A stretch of DNA of 20,784 bases. It comes from Chloroflexota bacterium (GTDB taxonomy: Bacteria; Chloroflexota; Anaerolineae; Anaerolineales; Anaerolineaceae). The notes beneath the pieces are model-generated. The model saw only the letters and a program-made list of their open reading frames with translations. It did no database searches and was not told where the DNA came from. Numbering within the stretch: the first letter of the stretch is position 1; each line of letters opens with the position of its first letter. The DNA lies in contig JAJUJY010000072.1 in assembly GCA_029265085.1 (NCBI GenBank), positions 1 through 20,784 of the forward strand. Reading direction: 5' to 3'. Made by a program: the position numbers and the translations under genes. Positions 8,065 to 16,193 of the stretch are shown here, piece by piece.

Positions 8065-8145
8065 TTAAGCGCCACCACCGGCTACTCGCATTGGAGTACC
8101 GTAATAATAATAGCGGACAAAAACGGAACAGGAAGATCGAAACAT
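8065..8145 (-). CDS. Tyr-rich leader peptide of the aro operon (26 aa)
   Basis: This short frame is transcribed from the aro promoter about 33 bases after the expected start site. It begins MFRSSCSVFVR, continues with YYYYG (codons 12-15 TAT TAT TAT TAC, 8112-8101), and ends in VAGGGA with TAA at 8067-8065. Four consecutive Tyr codons in 26 residues, together with two Phe and no Trp, fit the regulatory amino acid expected for an operon that ends at prephenate dehydrogenase. The ribosome binding site is weak (AAGAG, ten bases before ATG). The peptide is probably not functional itself; ribosome position on the Tyr codons would be the signal. Absence of other explanations for the hairpins downstream supports the call. 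Confidence 0.75.
   Translation of the reverse strand: MFRSSCSVFVRYYYYGTPMRVAGGGA
8080..8100 (-). promoter_or_regulatory. Leader RNA hairpin 1 with alternative pairing to the terminator
   Basis: GGTACTC (8100-8094) pairs with GAGTAgCC (8087-8080, one bulged G) around loop CAATGC. Its 5' arm begins immediately after the four Tyr codons, so a ribosome stalled there would cover it. The freed segment ATGCGAG-TA-GCC (8091-8080) is complementary to GGC-CTCGCAT (8021-8012 region), the 3' arm of the terminator. That pairing would be ten pairs with a two-base bulge and would compete with termination. The pairings are seen directly; the switch mechanism is inferred. Confidence 0.55.
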
Positions 8146-8185
8146 GACTAAATTACTCTTGATTCTTTTCAAAAGATTATGGATT

Positions 8186-8214
8186 ATATTAGCAACTTTG
8201 AATTCAAAAGTCAA
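8186..8214 (-). promoter_or_regulatory. Promoter of the aro operon (sigma-70 type)
   Basis: On the minus strand TTGACT (8214-8209) is followed by exactly 17 bases and TAATAT (8191-8186). An overlapping TATAAT at 8188-8183 has 20-base spacing and is less likely to be the -10. Transcription should start near 8179, giving a leader of about 200 bases before aroH. This is the best promoter match in the window. Confidence 0.82.
8197..8208. promoter_or_regulatory. Perfect palindrome inside the aro promoter spacer
   Basis: TTTGAATTCAAA is a perfect 12-base palindrome that abuts the -35 hexamer and lies within the 17-base spacer. A dimeric repressor here would block RNA polymerase. A second inverted repeat, TCTTTT-C-AAAAGA, lies at 8164-8176 just downstream of the expected start site. 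No known operator is recognised in either, and short AT-rich palindromes also arise by chance. Confidence 0.35.
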
Positions 8215-8266
8215 GCTGCTTTTTGTGATTTGATTGTTTTCACGAGGGAAGAAGCGCGGAATCGAA

Positions 8267-8272
8267 TATAAT
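8267..8272 (+). promoter_or_regulatory. Possible -10 element for the polysaccharide operon
   Basis: A perfect TATAAT lies 43 bases before the ATG at 8315, in the divergent region shared with the aro promoter. No good -35 sits at 16-18 base spacing (the bases there are GAGGGA-like), so this is only a candidate. I see no other gene or RNA in 8215-8314. Confidence 0.35.
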
Positions 8273-8314
8273 CGAGGAAGATGAACTCATCAATGCAGAG
8301 AGGTGCTGAAACGG

Positions 8315-10483
8315 ATGAAACAATTACTGCAAAATATGCGCGATGGAAAAACACTGGTTGCCGATGTGCCAGTACCGTCACCCAAATCTGGGACGGCATT
8401 AATTAAAACGGCCGCTTCGCTGGTCTCTGCTGGTACTGAACGAATGGTGGTTGAGTTTGCCGAGAAGTCTTTGCTTGGCAAAGCGCAATCTCGCCCTGAC
8501 CTGGTCCGCCAGGTGCTGGATAAGGCTCGCCGTGAAGGATTGTTAACCACAATTGAGGCGGCTTTTAATAAATTAGACCAACCTATGGCATTAGGATATT
8601 CTTCGGCAGGTACCGTGGTTGCGGTTGGCTCCGGATTGCAAGGGTTTAAACCCGGCGACCGGGTGGCCTGTGCTGGCGGCGGTTATGCTGTCCACGGAGA
8701 ATATGCGGTTGTTCCGCAAAATTTATTGATTCCGATCCCTCCCGAGGTTGATTTTGAATCAGCTGCGTTTGCTACATTAGGTGCAATTGCTTTGCAAGGA
8801 TTTCGTTTAGCCCAGCCGCAGGTAGGAGAACGAATTGCGGTGATTGGATTAGGTTTGCTGGGCTTGCTCACTGTCGAGATCGCTCAGGCAGCAGGCTGCC
8901 AGGTATTTGGCGTGGACCTGGACCCGCGGCGAATTAAATTGGCGCAATCGTTGGGTGCCTTTGCGGTTCCGCGGGATGGCGCCGAAGAAGCCGGGCGCAG
9001 CTACTCCCAGTCGCGCGGTTTTGATGCGGTTTTAATTTGTGCAGACACATCCTCCAATGATCCGGTGGAACTGGCTGGAGTCCTGGCGCGTGATCGGGGC
9101 ATTGTTGTTGCAGTCGGCGCGGTGGGGCTGGCTTTGCCGCGCAAGGTCTATTATGAAAAAGAACTGCAATTTATTGTCTCGCGTTCGTATGGTCCGGGAC
9201 GCTACGATACACATTATGAAGAACAGGGGCAGGATTACCCGTTTGGATATGTGCGTTGGACAGAAGGACGTAATATCCAGGCGATTGTTGACTTGATCGC
9301 AGCCGGACGGATGGATGTGCATCCGCTGATCACGCACCGCTACCCGATTGAGCAAGCGGACCAGGCTTATGCACTCATCACCGGTAAGCTCAAAGAACCT
9401 TTCTTGGGGGTGTTATTAACCTATCCACATGGAGATGCAGTTCAACCGCAAACCCGCGTGATCAATCCTGCTGCCACAGAAGCAACCCGCCCGGCACAGG
9501 GTGAGCTGGCCCTGGGTGTTCTAGGCGCGGGGAATTATGCAACGGCCGTGTTTTTACCGTCAGTCAAGCAGGCCGGGGGAATTGCGCGGGTAGGCATAGC
9601 CACTTCCTCAGGTTTAACCGCACGCCATGCAGCCCAGCGCTTTGATTTTGGTTATGCCAGTTCGTCTGAGCAAGAAGTGCTGGATGACGAGAAAATCAAT
9701 GTGCTGGCGATCTTAACCCGCCACAACCACCATGCTCGCCAGGTAGTCAGCGGATTGCAGCGTGGTAAGCATGTCTTTTGCGAGAAACCGCTGGCGATCA
9801 ACGAGGAAGAATTGAAAACCATCGAGACTGCGCTTGCGGCTGAAGCTGCACCGCTGCTCATGGTAGGTTTTAATCGTCGTTTTGCGCCGTATGCCAGAAA
9901 ACTCTATGCCTTTTTGGATGGCCGGACGGAACCACTGGCGGCGCATTACCGCGTCAATGCAGGGTATCTACCGGACAATCACTGGCTGCATGATCCCAAA
10001 GTAGGCGGCGGACGCATCATTGGCGAAGGCTGTCACTTTATCGATTTTTTGACTTTCCTGGTGGGGCAGCCGCCCGTATCTGTGCAGGCCAGTGCTTTAC
10101 CTGAAGTGGGGCGCTATCACGAAGATAATGTGGTGTTGACTTTTACTTTTCCGGACGGTTCGATTGGAACAGTAACTTATCTGGCCAATGGTGATAAGAG
10201 TTTCCCGAAGGAGCGCGTTGAGGTATTTTGTGCAGGCCGGGCAGCTGTCCTGGACGATTTCCGTACATTAGAATTGGTGCGGGATGGTAAGCGGGAGGTA
10301 TTCCATTCTCGTTTGCGGCAGGATAAAGGTCACCGGGCTGGTTGGGAAGCCTTCTTGCAGGCTGCCAAAACTGGCGGGGCTGCGCCAATTCCTTATGCGC
10401 ATTTATTCGGTGTGACGCGTGCATCCTTTGCTGCGGTGCAGGCACTGCGCGAAAAGACCGAACAAAAAATTACCCAATCCTGA
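8315..10483 (+). CDS. Two-domain oxidoreductase: zinc-less MDR dehydrogenase fused to Gfo/Idh/MocA oxidoreductase
   Basis: This 722-residue cytoplasmic protein joins two NAD(P)-dependent folds. Residues about 1-360 are a medium-chain dehydrogenase (PMALGYSSAGTVVAVG, GDRVACAGGGYAVHGEYAVV, Rossmann VIGLGLLGLL from 176). It lacks the usual catalytic-zinc Cys and the GHE motif. From about 395 a Gfo/Idh/MocA domain begins, with GVLGAGNYA at 401 and the EKP motif at 490-492, then NRRFAPY and GGGRIIGEGCHFID. Proteins of this design are found beside heparinase-like and glycosyltransferase genes in polysaccharide clusters, as here. The substrate is unknown; a nucleotide-sugar or uronic-acid redox step is a guess. 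The ATG at 8315 with GAGGTG nine bases upstream is chosen over a GTG at 8303 that lies within that site. Confidence 0.88.
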   Translation: MKQLLQNMRDGKTLVADVPVPSPKSGTALIKTAASLVSAGTERMVVEFAEKSLLGKAQSRPDLVRQVLDKARREGLLTTIEAAFNKLDQPMALGYSSAGTVVAVGSGLQGFKPGDRVACAGGGYAVHGEYAVVPQNLLIPIPPEVDFESAAFATLGAIALQGFRLAQPQVGERIAVIGLGLLGLLTVEIAQAAGCQVFGVDLDPRRIKLAQSLGAFAVPRDGAEEAGRSYSQSRGFDAVLICADTSSNDPVELAGVLARDRGIVVAVGAVGLALPRKVYYEKELQFIVSRSYGPGRYDTHYEEQGQDYPFGYVRWTEGRNIQAIVDLIAAGRMDVHPLITHRYPIEQADQAYALITGKLKEPFLGVLLTYPHGDAVQPQTRVINPAATEATRPAQGELALGVLGAGNYATAVFLPSVKQAGGIARVGIATSSGLTARHAAQRFDFGYASSSEQEVLDDEKINVLAILTRHNHHARQVVSGLQRGKHVFCEKPLAINEEELKTIETALAAEAAPLLMVGFNRRFAPYARKLYAFLDGRTEPLAAHYRVNAGYLPDNHWLHDPKVGGGRIIGEGCHFIDFLTFLVGQPPVSVQASALPEVGRYHEDNVVLTFTFPDGSIGTVTYLANGDKSFPKERVEVFCAGRAAVLDDFRTLELVRDGKREVFHSRLRQDKGHRAGWEAFLQAAKTGGAAPIPYAHLFGVTRASFAAVQALREKTEQKITQS

Positions 10484-10506
10484 TCAGGCAAACGTGAGAT
10501 TGGCGA

Positions 10507-12462
10507 ATGAATGTTAAAAAGCTGCGCATTGCTATAAAGGCAGTTCAGGAGCTGGGTTTACAGCAAGTATATTTGTATGGGCTGTACCGACTTGGCATGC
10601 GCAGCGGACATTACCGAAGATTAACTCCAGCGCATCCAGCCGGTTTGGATAACCTGCCGGAGGTGGATTTAAAGCTGTTTCAACTGCCGGACCGTGAAAT
10701 TTACCGCCAATGCCTGGGTGAGCGCAGAGAGGTGCTGCTTAGCGAGGCTGAAGAAATCCTCAGCGGGAAAATTCGCTTTTTTGGCGGTGACCAGGCCGCA
10801 TTCGATTTTTCGCTTTCACAGCCATTAAAACACTGGTCATTAACCCGAGAAAACTATCCGGGACAGGATATAAAATTAATTTGGGAACCGGCCCGCCTGG
10901 GTTGGGTTTTTGTCCTTTGCCGGGCATTTTGGCTGACCAATGACGAAAAATACGCTGAGGCTTGCTGGCAAAATCTGGAAAAGTTTTGGCAGGCGAACCC
11001 GGTAAACCTCGGCCCTAACTGGAGTTCTGCGCAGGAAGTCGCTATCCGAATTTGGGGGTTGATTTTTGCCGGTCAAGTTTTACCACAGGCCGGCGCAACC
11101 ACGCCTGAGCGAATGGCGCGCCTGACAGCCTCCTTAATGGAACATGCCCGGCGAATTCCACCCACGCTGGTCTATGCACAGGCGCAGAATAACAATCACC
11201 TGGTCAGCGAAGCTGTTGGACTCTACCTGGCGGGTTGTTGTTTTCCAAAATTGCCTGAAGCGCAACAGTGGAAACGGTTGGGATGGCAGTGGTTTAATTG
11301 GGCTATCCAGGTCCAGGTGGCTGATGATGGAACCTATATCCAGCAGTCGATGAATTATCACCGGTTGGTGTTGGATGAAGCGGTTCTATTTGTCCGTGCT
11401 GCCAGCCTGGAAGGGGATAAACTGCCGCAATTAACCCAGTCCCGCTTGCAGGCGGCTGCAGGCTGGCTGTTAGGGCAGCTTGATCTGCTTTCCGGAAAAG
11501 TGCCCAATCTTGGCCATAACGATGGCGCGCGCGTGCTGCCCTTAGCGGCTGGAGATTTCAGTGATTATTTCCCGACTGCTCAGACTGCCGCCAATGTTTT
11601 TTTTCATCAAGGTTGCCTCGAAGATGGTTATTGGAATGAACCTTGTCTTTGGTTGGGGAGTCATCCACACCACACAACAAGGTTGGATTTTCCTTACTCA
11701 ACTCCTGCTGTGCACCGGCTTGGGACAAAAGAATGTTGGGGGACGATCCGGGCTGTGCAATTTCACGGCAGACCGGCACATGCTGACCAATTGCATGTGG
11801 ATTTGTGGTGGCAAGGTCAAAACGTAGCAATGGATGCCGGAACGTATGCTTACAATCTGCCTCAGCCCTGGGAAAACGGCCTTGCGCATACCCAGATTCA
11901 TAATACCGTAACGGTGGATTATCAGGATCAAATGGAACGCGCGGGGCGTTTTTTGTGGCTAAACCGGGCGCAAGCAACCTGGCAGATTGATGGGCAGTCC
12001 ATTTCTGCGCAGCATAGCGGTTACCGTCAAAGGGGTATCCTGCATGCTCGCAAGCTGGAGTGGTTCCCACCGTGCGTCTGGCAGGTGATTGACCGGATTG
12101 AAGTAACCCGCGAGCCCGTGGATTCGCATTGTTTTTCGCTGCACTGGCTGCTGCCGGATTGGCTGTGGGAATTGCGGGAAGGCCAGTTGTTCCTGGCCGC
12201 TCCAATGGGAAAGATTGCAATAAAAATTGCGGTCAAATCAGAAGGCAACCAAATCGAGCCGCAATTTCGCATCATTCGGGCGGGGCAGGTAATTTTGGGA
12301 AAAGAGGCAAACCAACCGACTTTTGGATGGGTTTCTCCAACGTATCTTAAGCGATATCCGGCGTTGTCTTTTCAGATTGAAACGCGACATACCCCTCCTC
12401 TTGAGATTGTCACCACCTGGGAATTTGATCCCCAACCTGCGAATTCATTGCTCATAGGATAA
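10507..12462 (+). CDS. Heparinase II/III-like / alginate-lyase-fold protein
   Basis: The 651-residue protein has the two-part architecture of the heparinase II/III family. An alpha-helical toroid (about 100-370) carries NWSSAQEVAIRIWG, AQNNNHLVSEAVGLYLAG (Asn228-His231) and IQQSMNYHRLVLDEA (Tyr284, His285). A beta-sandwich domain follows with GRPAHADQLHVDLWWQG (His425, Asp427) and DAGTYAYN...HNTVTVD. These Asn, His and Tyr residues are of the kind used for uronate beta-elimination. There is no N-terminal signal peptide; the start MNVKKLRIAIKAVQEL is amphipathic. It therefore probably acts inside the cell or at the membrane in polysaccharide synthesis rather than in secreted degradation. It lies 23 bases after the two-domain oxidoreductase. 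Confidence 0.87.
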   Translation: MNVKKLRIAIKAVQELGLQQVYLYGLYRLGMRSGHYRRLTPAHPAGLDNLPEVDLKLFQLPDREIYRQCLGERREVLLSEAEEILSGKIRFFGGDQAAFDFSLSQPLKHWSLTRENYPGQDIKLIWEPARLGWVFVLCRAFWLTNDEKYAEACWQNLEKFWQANPVNLGPNWSSAQEVAIRIWGLIFAGQVLPQAGATTPERMARLTASLMEHARRIPPTLVYAQAQNNNHLVSEAVGLYLAGCCFPKLPEAQQWKRLGWQWFNWAIQVQVADDGTYIQQSMNYHRLVLDEAVLFVRAASLEGDKLPQLTQSRLQAAAGWLLGQLDLLSGKVPNLGHNDGARVLPLAAGDFSDYFPTAQTAANVFFHQGCLEDGYWNEPCLWLGSHPHHTTRLDFPYSTPAVHRLGTKECWGTIRAVQFHGRPAHADQLHVDLWWQGQNVAMDAGTYAYNLPQPWENGLAHTQIHNTVTVDYQDQMERAGRFLWLNRAQATWQIDGQSISAQHSGYRQRGILHARKLEWFPPCVWQVIDRIEVTREPVDSHCFSLHWLLPDWLWELREGQLFLAAPMGKIAIKIAVKSEGNQIEPQFRIIRAGQVILGKEANQPTFGWVSPTYLKRYPALSFQIETRHTPPLEIVTTWEFDPQPANSLLIG

Positions 12463-12472
12463 AATTATTACT

Positions 12473-13696
12473 ATGCATATCCTGATTATTCACCAGGCGT
12501 TTGCTGCCCTTGATGAAGCGGGTGGAACCCGTCATTATGAAATGGCTCGCTATCTGGTTTCGCGCGGTCACCAGGTGACGATTATTGCCAGTCCTGTGAG
12601 TTACTTAACTGGAAAAGCCCGCACAGAAAAAGTGGGTTGGGTAGATCGCCAGGAAATTGAGCCAGGCATAACCATCCTGCGCACCTACACACTGCCTGCC
12701 CTTCACCGCAGTTTTTTTATGCGGGTGATCAGCTTTTTTAGTTTCATGTTCTCCTCATTTTGGGTGGGCTTAGGGGTTCCCAATGTGAGCCTGGTTTGGG
12801 GTACTTCACCGCCTATTTTTCAGGGAGTAACGGCCTGGTTGGTTGCCCGTTTGAAGGGTGTTCCGTTTTTGTTTGAAATACGTGATTTGTGGCCGGCATT
12901 TGCTATTGCGGTGGGTGTGCTGCGCAATCCGGTGCTGATCCGATTATCATTATGGTTGGAAAAGTTTCTCTACCGGCGAGCAGATCGGGTGATGGTCAAT
13001 TCGCCTGGATATGTGAAACACGTTTCTGAGCGTGGGGCGCGTTGGGTGGAGTTGATTCCTAACGGTGCCGATCCGGATATGTTTGACCCTCAAAACAAAG
13101 GCGACGAGTTCCGTGCTGCCTATCATCTGCAAGATCAATTTATTGCCATGTATGCTGGAGCACATGGCATGTCGAATGATCTGGGGGTGGTATTAGACGC
13201 AGCCGAGATTTTAAAAGATCAACCGGATATCCGGATTGTATTCGTGGGGGATGGTAAAGAAAAGAAGAATTTACAGGCACAGGCGGCATCCAGGCAATTA
13301 ACCAACGTAGTGTTTACTCCACCGGTCAGTAAGAATGAGATGGCCTGTGTGCTGGCTGCTTCGGATGCCTGTATTGCAATTCTTAAGCCGATTGAAATGT
13401 ACCGCACCACATATCCCAACAAGGTGTTTGATTATATGGCTGCTGAAAAACCAGTGGTGCTGGCGATTGGCGGCGTAATCCAAGAAGTGGTTGAATCAGC
13501 ACATGCGGGGATCGCCGTTCCTCCAGGAGATAGCCAGGCTATGGCTCAGGCGATCCGGAAAATGGCTGCCAACCCGCAGCAAGCCAAAGCAATGGGTAAA
13601 GCAGGTCGTCAGGCGATCATTCAGCAATATAATCGGTGCGATCTATCGGAAAAACTGGCGCTTCTGTTGGAAGAAATGGAGCGAAAGCATGGCTGA
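12473..13696 (+). CDS. GT4-type glycosyltransferase, WbuB-like
   Basis: This 407-residue GT-B glycosyltransferase begins [28 protein letters not shown] (the first 18 residues are its most characteristic part). Further on it has FEIRDLWP (from 135), [23 protein letters not shown] and a donor-binding region near 280-330 with [16 protein letters not shown] and [20 protein letters not shown]. The pattern resembles WbuB, a sugar transferase of O-antigen and capsule assembly, though the sugar cannot be told from sequence alone. A hydrophobic stretch near 78-100 ([21 protein letters not shown]) may touch the membrane. Heparinase-like and oxidoreductase genes upstream form a polysaccharide module with it. 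Its last eight bases overlap the next response regulator gene. Confidence 0.9.
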   Translation: MHILIIHQAFAALDEAGGTRHYEMARYLVSRGHQVTIIASPVSYLTGKARTEKVGWVDRQEIEPGITILRTYTLPALHRSFFMRVISFFSFMFSSFWVGLGVPNVSLVWGTSPPIFQGVTAWLVARLKGVPFLFEIRDLWPAFAIAVGVLRNPVLIRLSLWLEKFLYRRADRVMVNSPGYVKHVSERGARWVELIPNGADPDMFDPQNKGDEFRAAYHLQDQFIAMYAGAHGMSNDLGVVLDAAEILKDQPDIRIVFVGDGKEKKNLQAQAASRQLTNVVFTPPVSKNEMACVLAASDACIAILKPIEMYRTTYPNKVFDYMAAEKPVVLAIGGVIQEVVESAHAGIAVPPGDSQAMAQAIRKMAANPQQAKAMGKAGRQAIIQQYNRCDLSEKLALLLEEMERKHG

Positions 13697-14402
13697 AAAA
13701 ATCCTGGTAGTTGAAGATGAAATAACCTTGCAGGAAACGCTGACCTATAACTTAAAAAAACAGGGATATGAGGTGGAAACAGTTGGTGACGGGGCAGCGG
13801 CGTTGGAATTTGCTCGCCGTATCCGGCCTGATCTCATCATTTTGGATATTATGCTTCCAGGAATGGATGGGTTTGAAATCTGCCGGGTGCTCCGTCAAGA
13901 AATGATTACGCCAGTATTAATGTTGACTGCCCGGGATGATGAGATTGATCGTGTCGTTGGTTTGGAAGTCGGCGCGGATGATTATATGACCAAACCATTT
14001 AGCATGCGGGAATTAATGGCTAAGGTTAAAGCGATGCTCCGTCGTGTCCGGTTGCTGCGTGAGGAATTTAGCACGGCACAAGCTCCAATCGAGGTTGGCG
14101 GTCAAAAACTCGTATTTGGAAACCTGACCATTGACCTGGGACGGCGTGAGGTCCGGTTGAATGATTTGCCTGTGGCAATGAAACCGAAAGAATATGACTT
14201 GTTATTATTTTTTGCGCAGCACCGCGGGCAAGTTCTCTCTCGTGAATTCATCTTAGAACGTTTGTGGGGATGGGATTTTATTGGCGACAGCCGCACCGTG
14301 GATGTGCATATTCGCTGGCTGAGGGAAAAGTTTGAGGAAGATCCTGCACTGCCGCAGCGTTTGGTGACCGTTCGCGGAGCGGGATATCGTTTTGAAGGTT
14401 GA
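13689..14402 (+). CDS. OmpR/PhoB-family response regulator
   Basis: A 237-residue DNA-binding regulator. The receiver domain (1-120) has the acidic pair Glu9-Asp10, phosphoacceptor Asp53 in [10 protein letters not shown], Thr80 in LMLTARDDE and Lys102 in YMTKPF. The C-terminal winged helix (about 140-235) has [40 protein letters not shown], and the recognition helix region [16 protein letters not shown]. The ATG at 13689 overlaps the glycosyltransferase stop by eight bases; the frame is open further upstream inside that gene, but the receiver domain starts here. The kinase follows after three bases, making a cognate pair. It resembles PhoB/RegX3-type regulators, but its targets are unknown. 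Confidence 0.93.
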   Translation: MAEKILVVEDEITLQETLTYNLKKQGYEVETVGDGAAALEFARRIRPDLIILDIMLPGMDGFEICRVLRQEMITPVLMLTARDDEIDRVVGLEVGADDYMTKPFSMRELMAKVKAMLRRVRLLREEFSTAQAPIEVGGQKLVFGNLTIDLGRREVRLNDLPVAMKPKEYDLLLFFAQHRGQVLSREFILERLWGWDFIGDSRTVDVHIRWLREKFEEDPALPQRLVTVRGAGYRFEG

Positions 14403-14405
14403 CCA

Positions 14406-16163
14406 ATGAAAGTATCCTTAATCTGGCGGGTTGCGATTCCGTATGTGTTATTGCTCATCCTGGCTATTACCGGGTTGGGATTTTATTATTCTGGATTTGT
14501 CGAGCAAAATTATTTAGAGAGCCGAAAAGAGGAGTTGATTAGCGAGGCAAAAATCATTGCCGAGCAAGTGACCGCACAAATGAAAACGGATCAAAGTCCG
14601 GTTGGTCTGGATGCATTGGCAAAACGTTACGGGCAAGTGCTTACTACCCGGATCACGCTGATCCTTCCGGATGGAACGGTTGTCGGAGAATCTTCACGCG
14701 ACCCGCTGGGAATGGAATTGCATAACGATCGTCCAGAGGTAATTGCCGCATTGCAAGGGGGTGAAGGCTATCAGATTCGTTTTAGTGATACGGTTCGTTA
14801 CCGCTTGATGTATGTGGCTGTACCGGTAAGAGTCAATGGGAACGTAGCTGCCGTTGTCCGGTTAGCGGATTCGCTGGCGGAGATTCAGCAAAACGTGAAC
14901 TTGCTGCGGCAGACAGCCCTGGGAGTCACGCTGGTAACGACTTTAATCGCGATATTATTAGCAATTTTAATTACCAATCAAACGATCCGCCCGCTTCGTC
15001 ATCTCACACAGGAAGTAAATAATTTTTTAACCTATAGTGATATCAAGATCTTTCCGCTGAAAAGAAAAGATGAAATTGGGCAGCTCAGCAAAGCATTTTC
15101 TGACCTATCTGTTCAATTAAAAAATCAGATCGAGGGTTATAAAACCGAACGGATTAAGTTAGAAGCCGTTTTAGGCTATATCACGGATGCGATCATGATT
15201 GTGGACTCTGATGGATCGGTATTGTTAATTAATCCAGCCGCAGAACGGATGTTTAATGTGTATGCAGCCGATGCGGTTGACCGTTCTTTTGTTGAAGTGG
15301 TTCGTCATCACAGCCTGGTGGAATTATGGCGCAGATCAGTGGCAACAGAGAGGCAGCAAACCCTGACTTTTGAAACCAGCCCTGATCGCAGTTTTATCCA
15401 GGCGATTGCCACCCCGTTAGAAAAAGAATTAATTGGCAGCACTTTGTTGGTGTATCAAGACCTGACGCGTGTGCGAAAACTGGAAACAGTCCGCCGAGAT
15501 TTTGTCAGCAACGTTTCCCACGAATTGCGCACGCCGCTGGCATCTTTGAAGGCTTTAACTGAAACACTGCAGGAAGGAGCGTTAGAAGATCCGCCTGCTG
15601 CGCGCCGTTTCCTACAGCGGATGGATACCGAAATTGATAATATGACCCAAATGGTGCGCGAATTATTGGAACTATCCAGAATTGAATCTGGAAAAATCCC
15701 ATTAAACCTGCAACCGGTTGATCCGTGCGGTTTGATTGAAGCGGCTGTGGAACGGATGCAGCTGCAAGCCGAACGGGCTGGAATTGAAATTCAAAATGAA
15801 TGTTTCGAGCCGCTACCTCAGGTACGTGCCGATGCAGAGCGGATTGAACAGGTTTTGGTGAATTTAATGCACAATGCCGTGAAATTCACCCCGCAGGGCG
15901 GGAAAATTGCCCTTGGAGCGCGTCCGGAATTAGGTAAGGTGACCTTCTTTGTGCGCGATACCGGGGTTGGTATAGCCCATAAAGACCTGGCAAGAATTTT
16001 TGAACGCTTTTATAAAGCCGATCAATCCCGCTCTGGTGGTGGAACCGGGTTAGGGCTCTCGATTGCACGTCACACCATTGAGGCACATGAAGGCCGGATT
16101 TGGGCAGAAAGTGAACCGGGAAAAGGTAGTACATTTTATTTCTCTTTGCCCGAAAATCTGTAA
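14406..16163 (+). CDS. PhoR-like membrane sensor histidine kinase (HAMP-PAS-HisKA-HATPase)
   Basis: The 585-residue kinase has a first membrane helix at about 9-28 and an extracytoplasmic sensor region of about 140 residues. A second helix (170-190) leads into a HAMP domain (LTQEVNNFL, LKRKDEIGQLSKAF) and a PAS domain at about 252-355 (GYITDAIMIVDSDGSVLLIN). The phosphorylated His372 lies in VSNVSHELRTPLASL. The ATPase domain has the N box LVNLMHNAVKFTPQGG, then DTGVGIA, FERFYKADQSRSGGGTGLGLSI. This order matches PhoR/WalK-type kinases. The partner is the regulator three bases upstream. What the sensor region detects is not evident from sequence. The pair lies between a polysaccharide module and cydAB, and either could be a target. 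Confidence 0.93.
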   Translation: MKVSLIWRVAIPYVLLLILAITGLGFYYSGFVEQNYLESRKEELISEAKIIAEQVTAQMKTDQSPVGLDALAKRYGQVLTTRITLILPDGTVVGESSRDPLGMELHNDRPEVIAALQGGEGYQIRFSDTVRYRLMYVAVPVRVNGNVAAVVRLADSLAEIQQNVNLLRQTALGVTLVTTLIAILLAILITNQTIRPLRHLTQEVNNFLTYSDIKIFPLKRKDEIGQLSKAFSDLSVQLKNQIEGYKTERIKLEAVLGYITDAIMIVDSDGSVLLINPAAERMFNVYAADAVDRSFVEVVRHHSLVELWRRSVATERQQTLTFETSPDRSFIQAIATPLEKELIGSTLLVYQDLTRVRKLETVRRDFVSNVSHELRTPLASLKALTETLQEGALEDPPAARRFLQRMDTEIDNMTQMVRELLELSRIESGKIPLNLQPVDPCGLIEAAVERMQLQAERAGIEIQNECFEPLPQVRADAERIEQVLVNLMHNAVKFTPQGGKIALGARPELGKVTFFVRDTGVGIAHKDLARIFERFYKADQSRSGGGTGLGLSIARHTIEAHEGRIWAESEPGKGSTFYFSLPENL

Positions 16164-16193
16164 TAATATTAAATTGGATAATGGAAAATTTAC

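Noticed and set aside
8001..8180. T-box riboswitch as the explanation for the aro leader
   Set aside because: The leader is too short (about 170 bases to the terminator end), the conserved T-box core (AGGGTGG.ACCGCG) is absent, and a short frame with a Tyr run explains the specificity better. GGTGGTGGCGC at 8079-8069 is only a superficial likeness.
11558..12220. Open frame of 220 codons on the minus strand opposite the heparinase-like gene
   Set aside because: Shadow frame of a convincing gene; sequence is low in hydrophobic core patterns and has no family features.
13491..13688. Upstream 66-codon extension of the response regulator frame
   Set aside because: It runs inside the glycosyltransferase gene in another frame; the receiver domain begins at the ATG at 13689.
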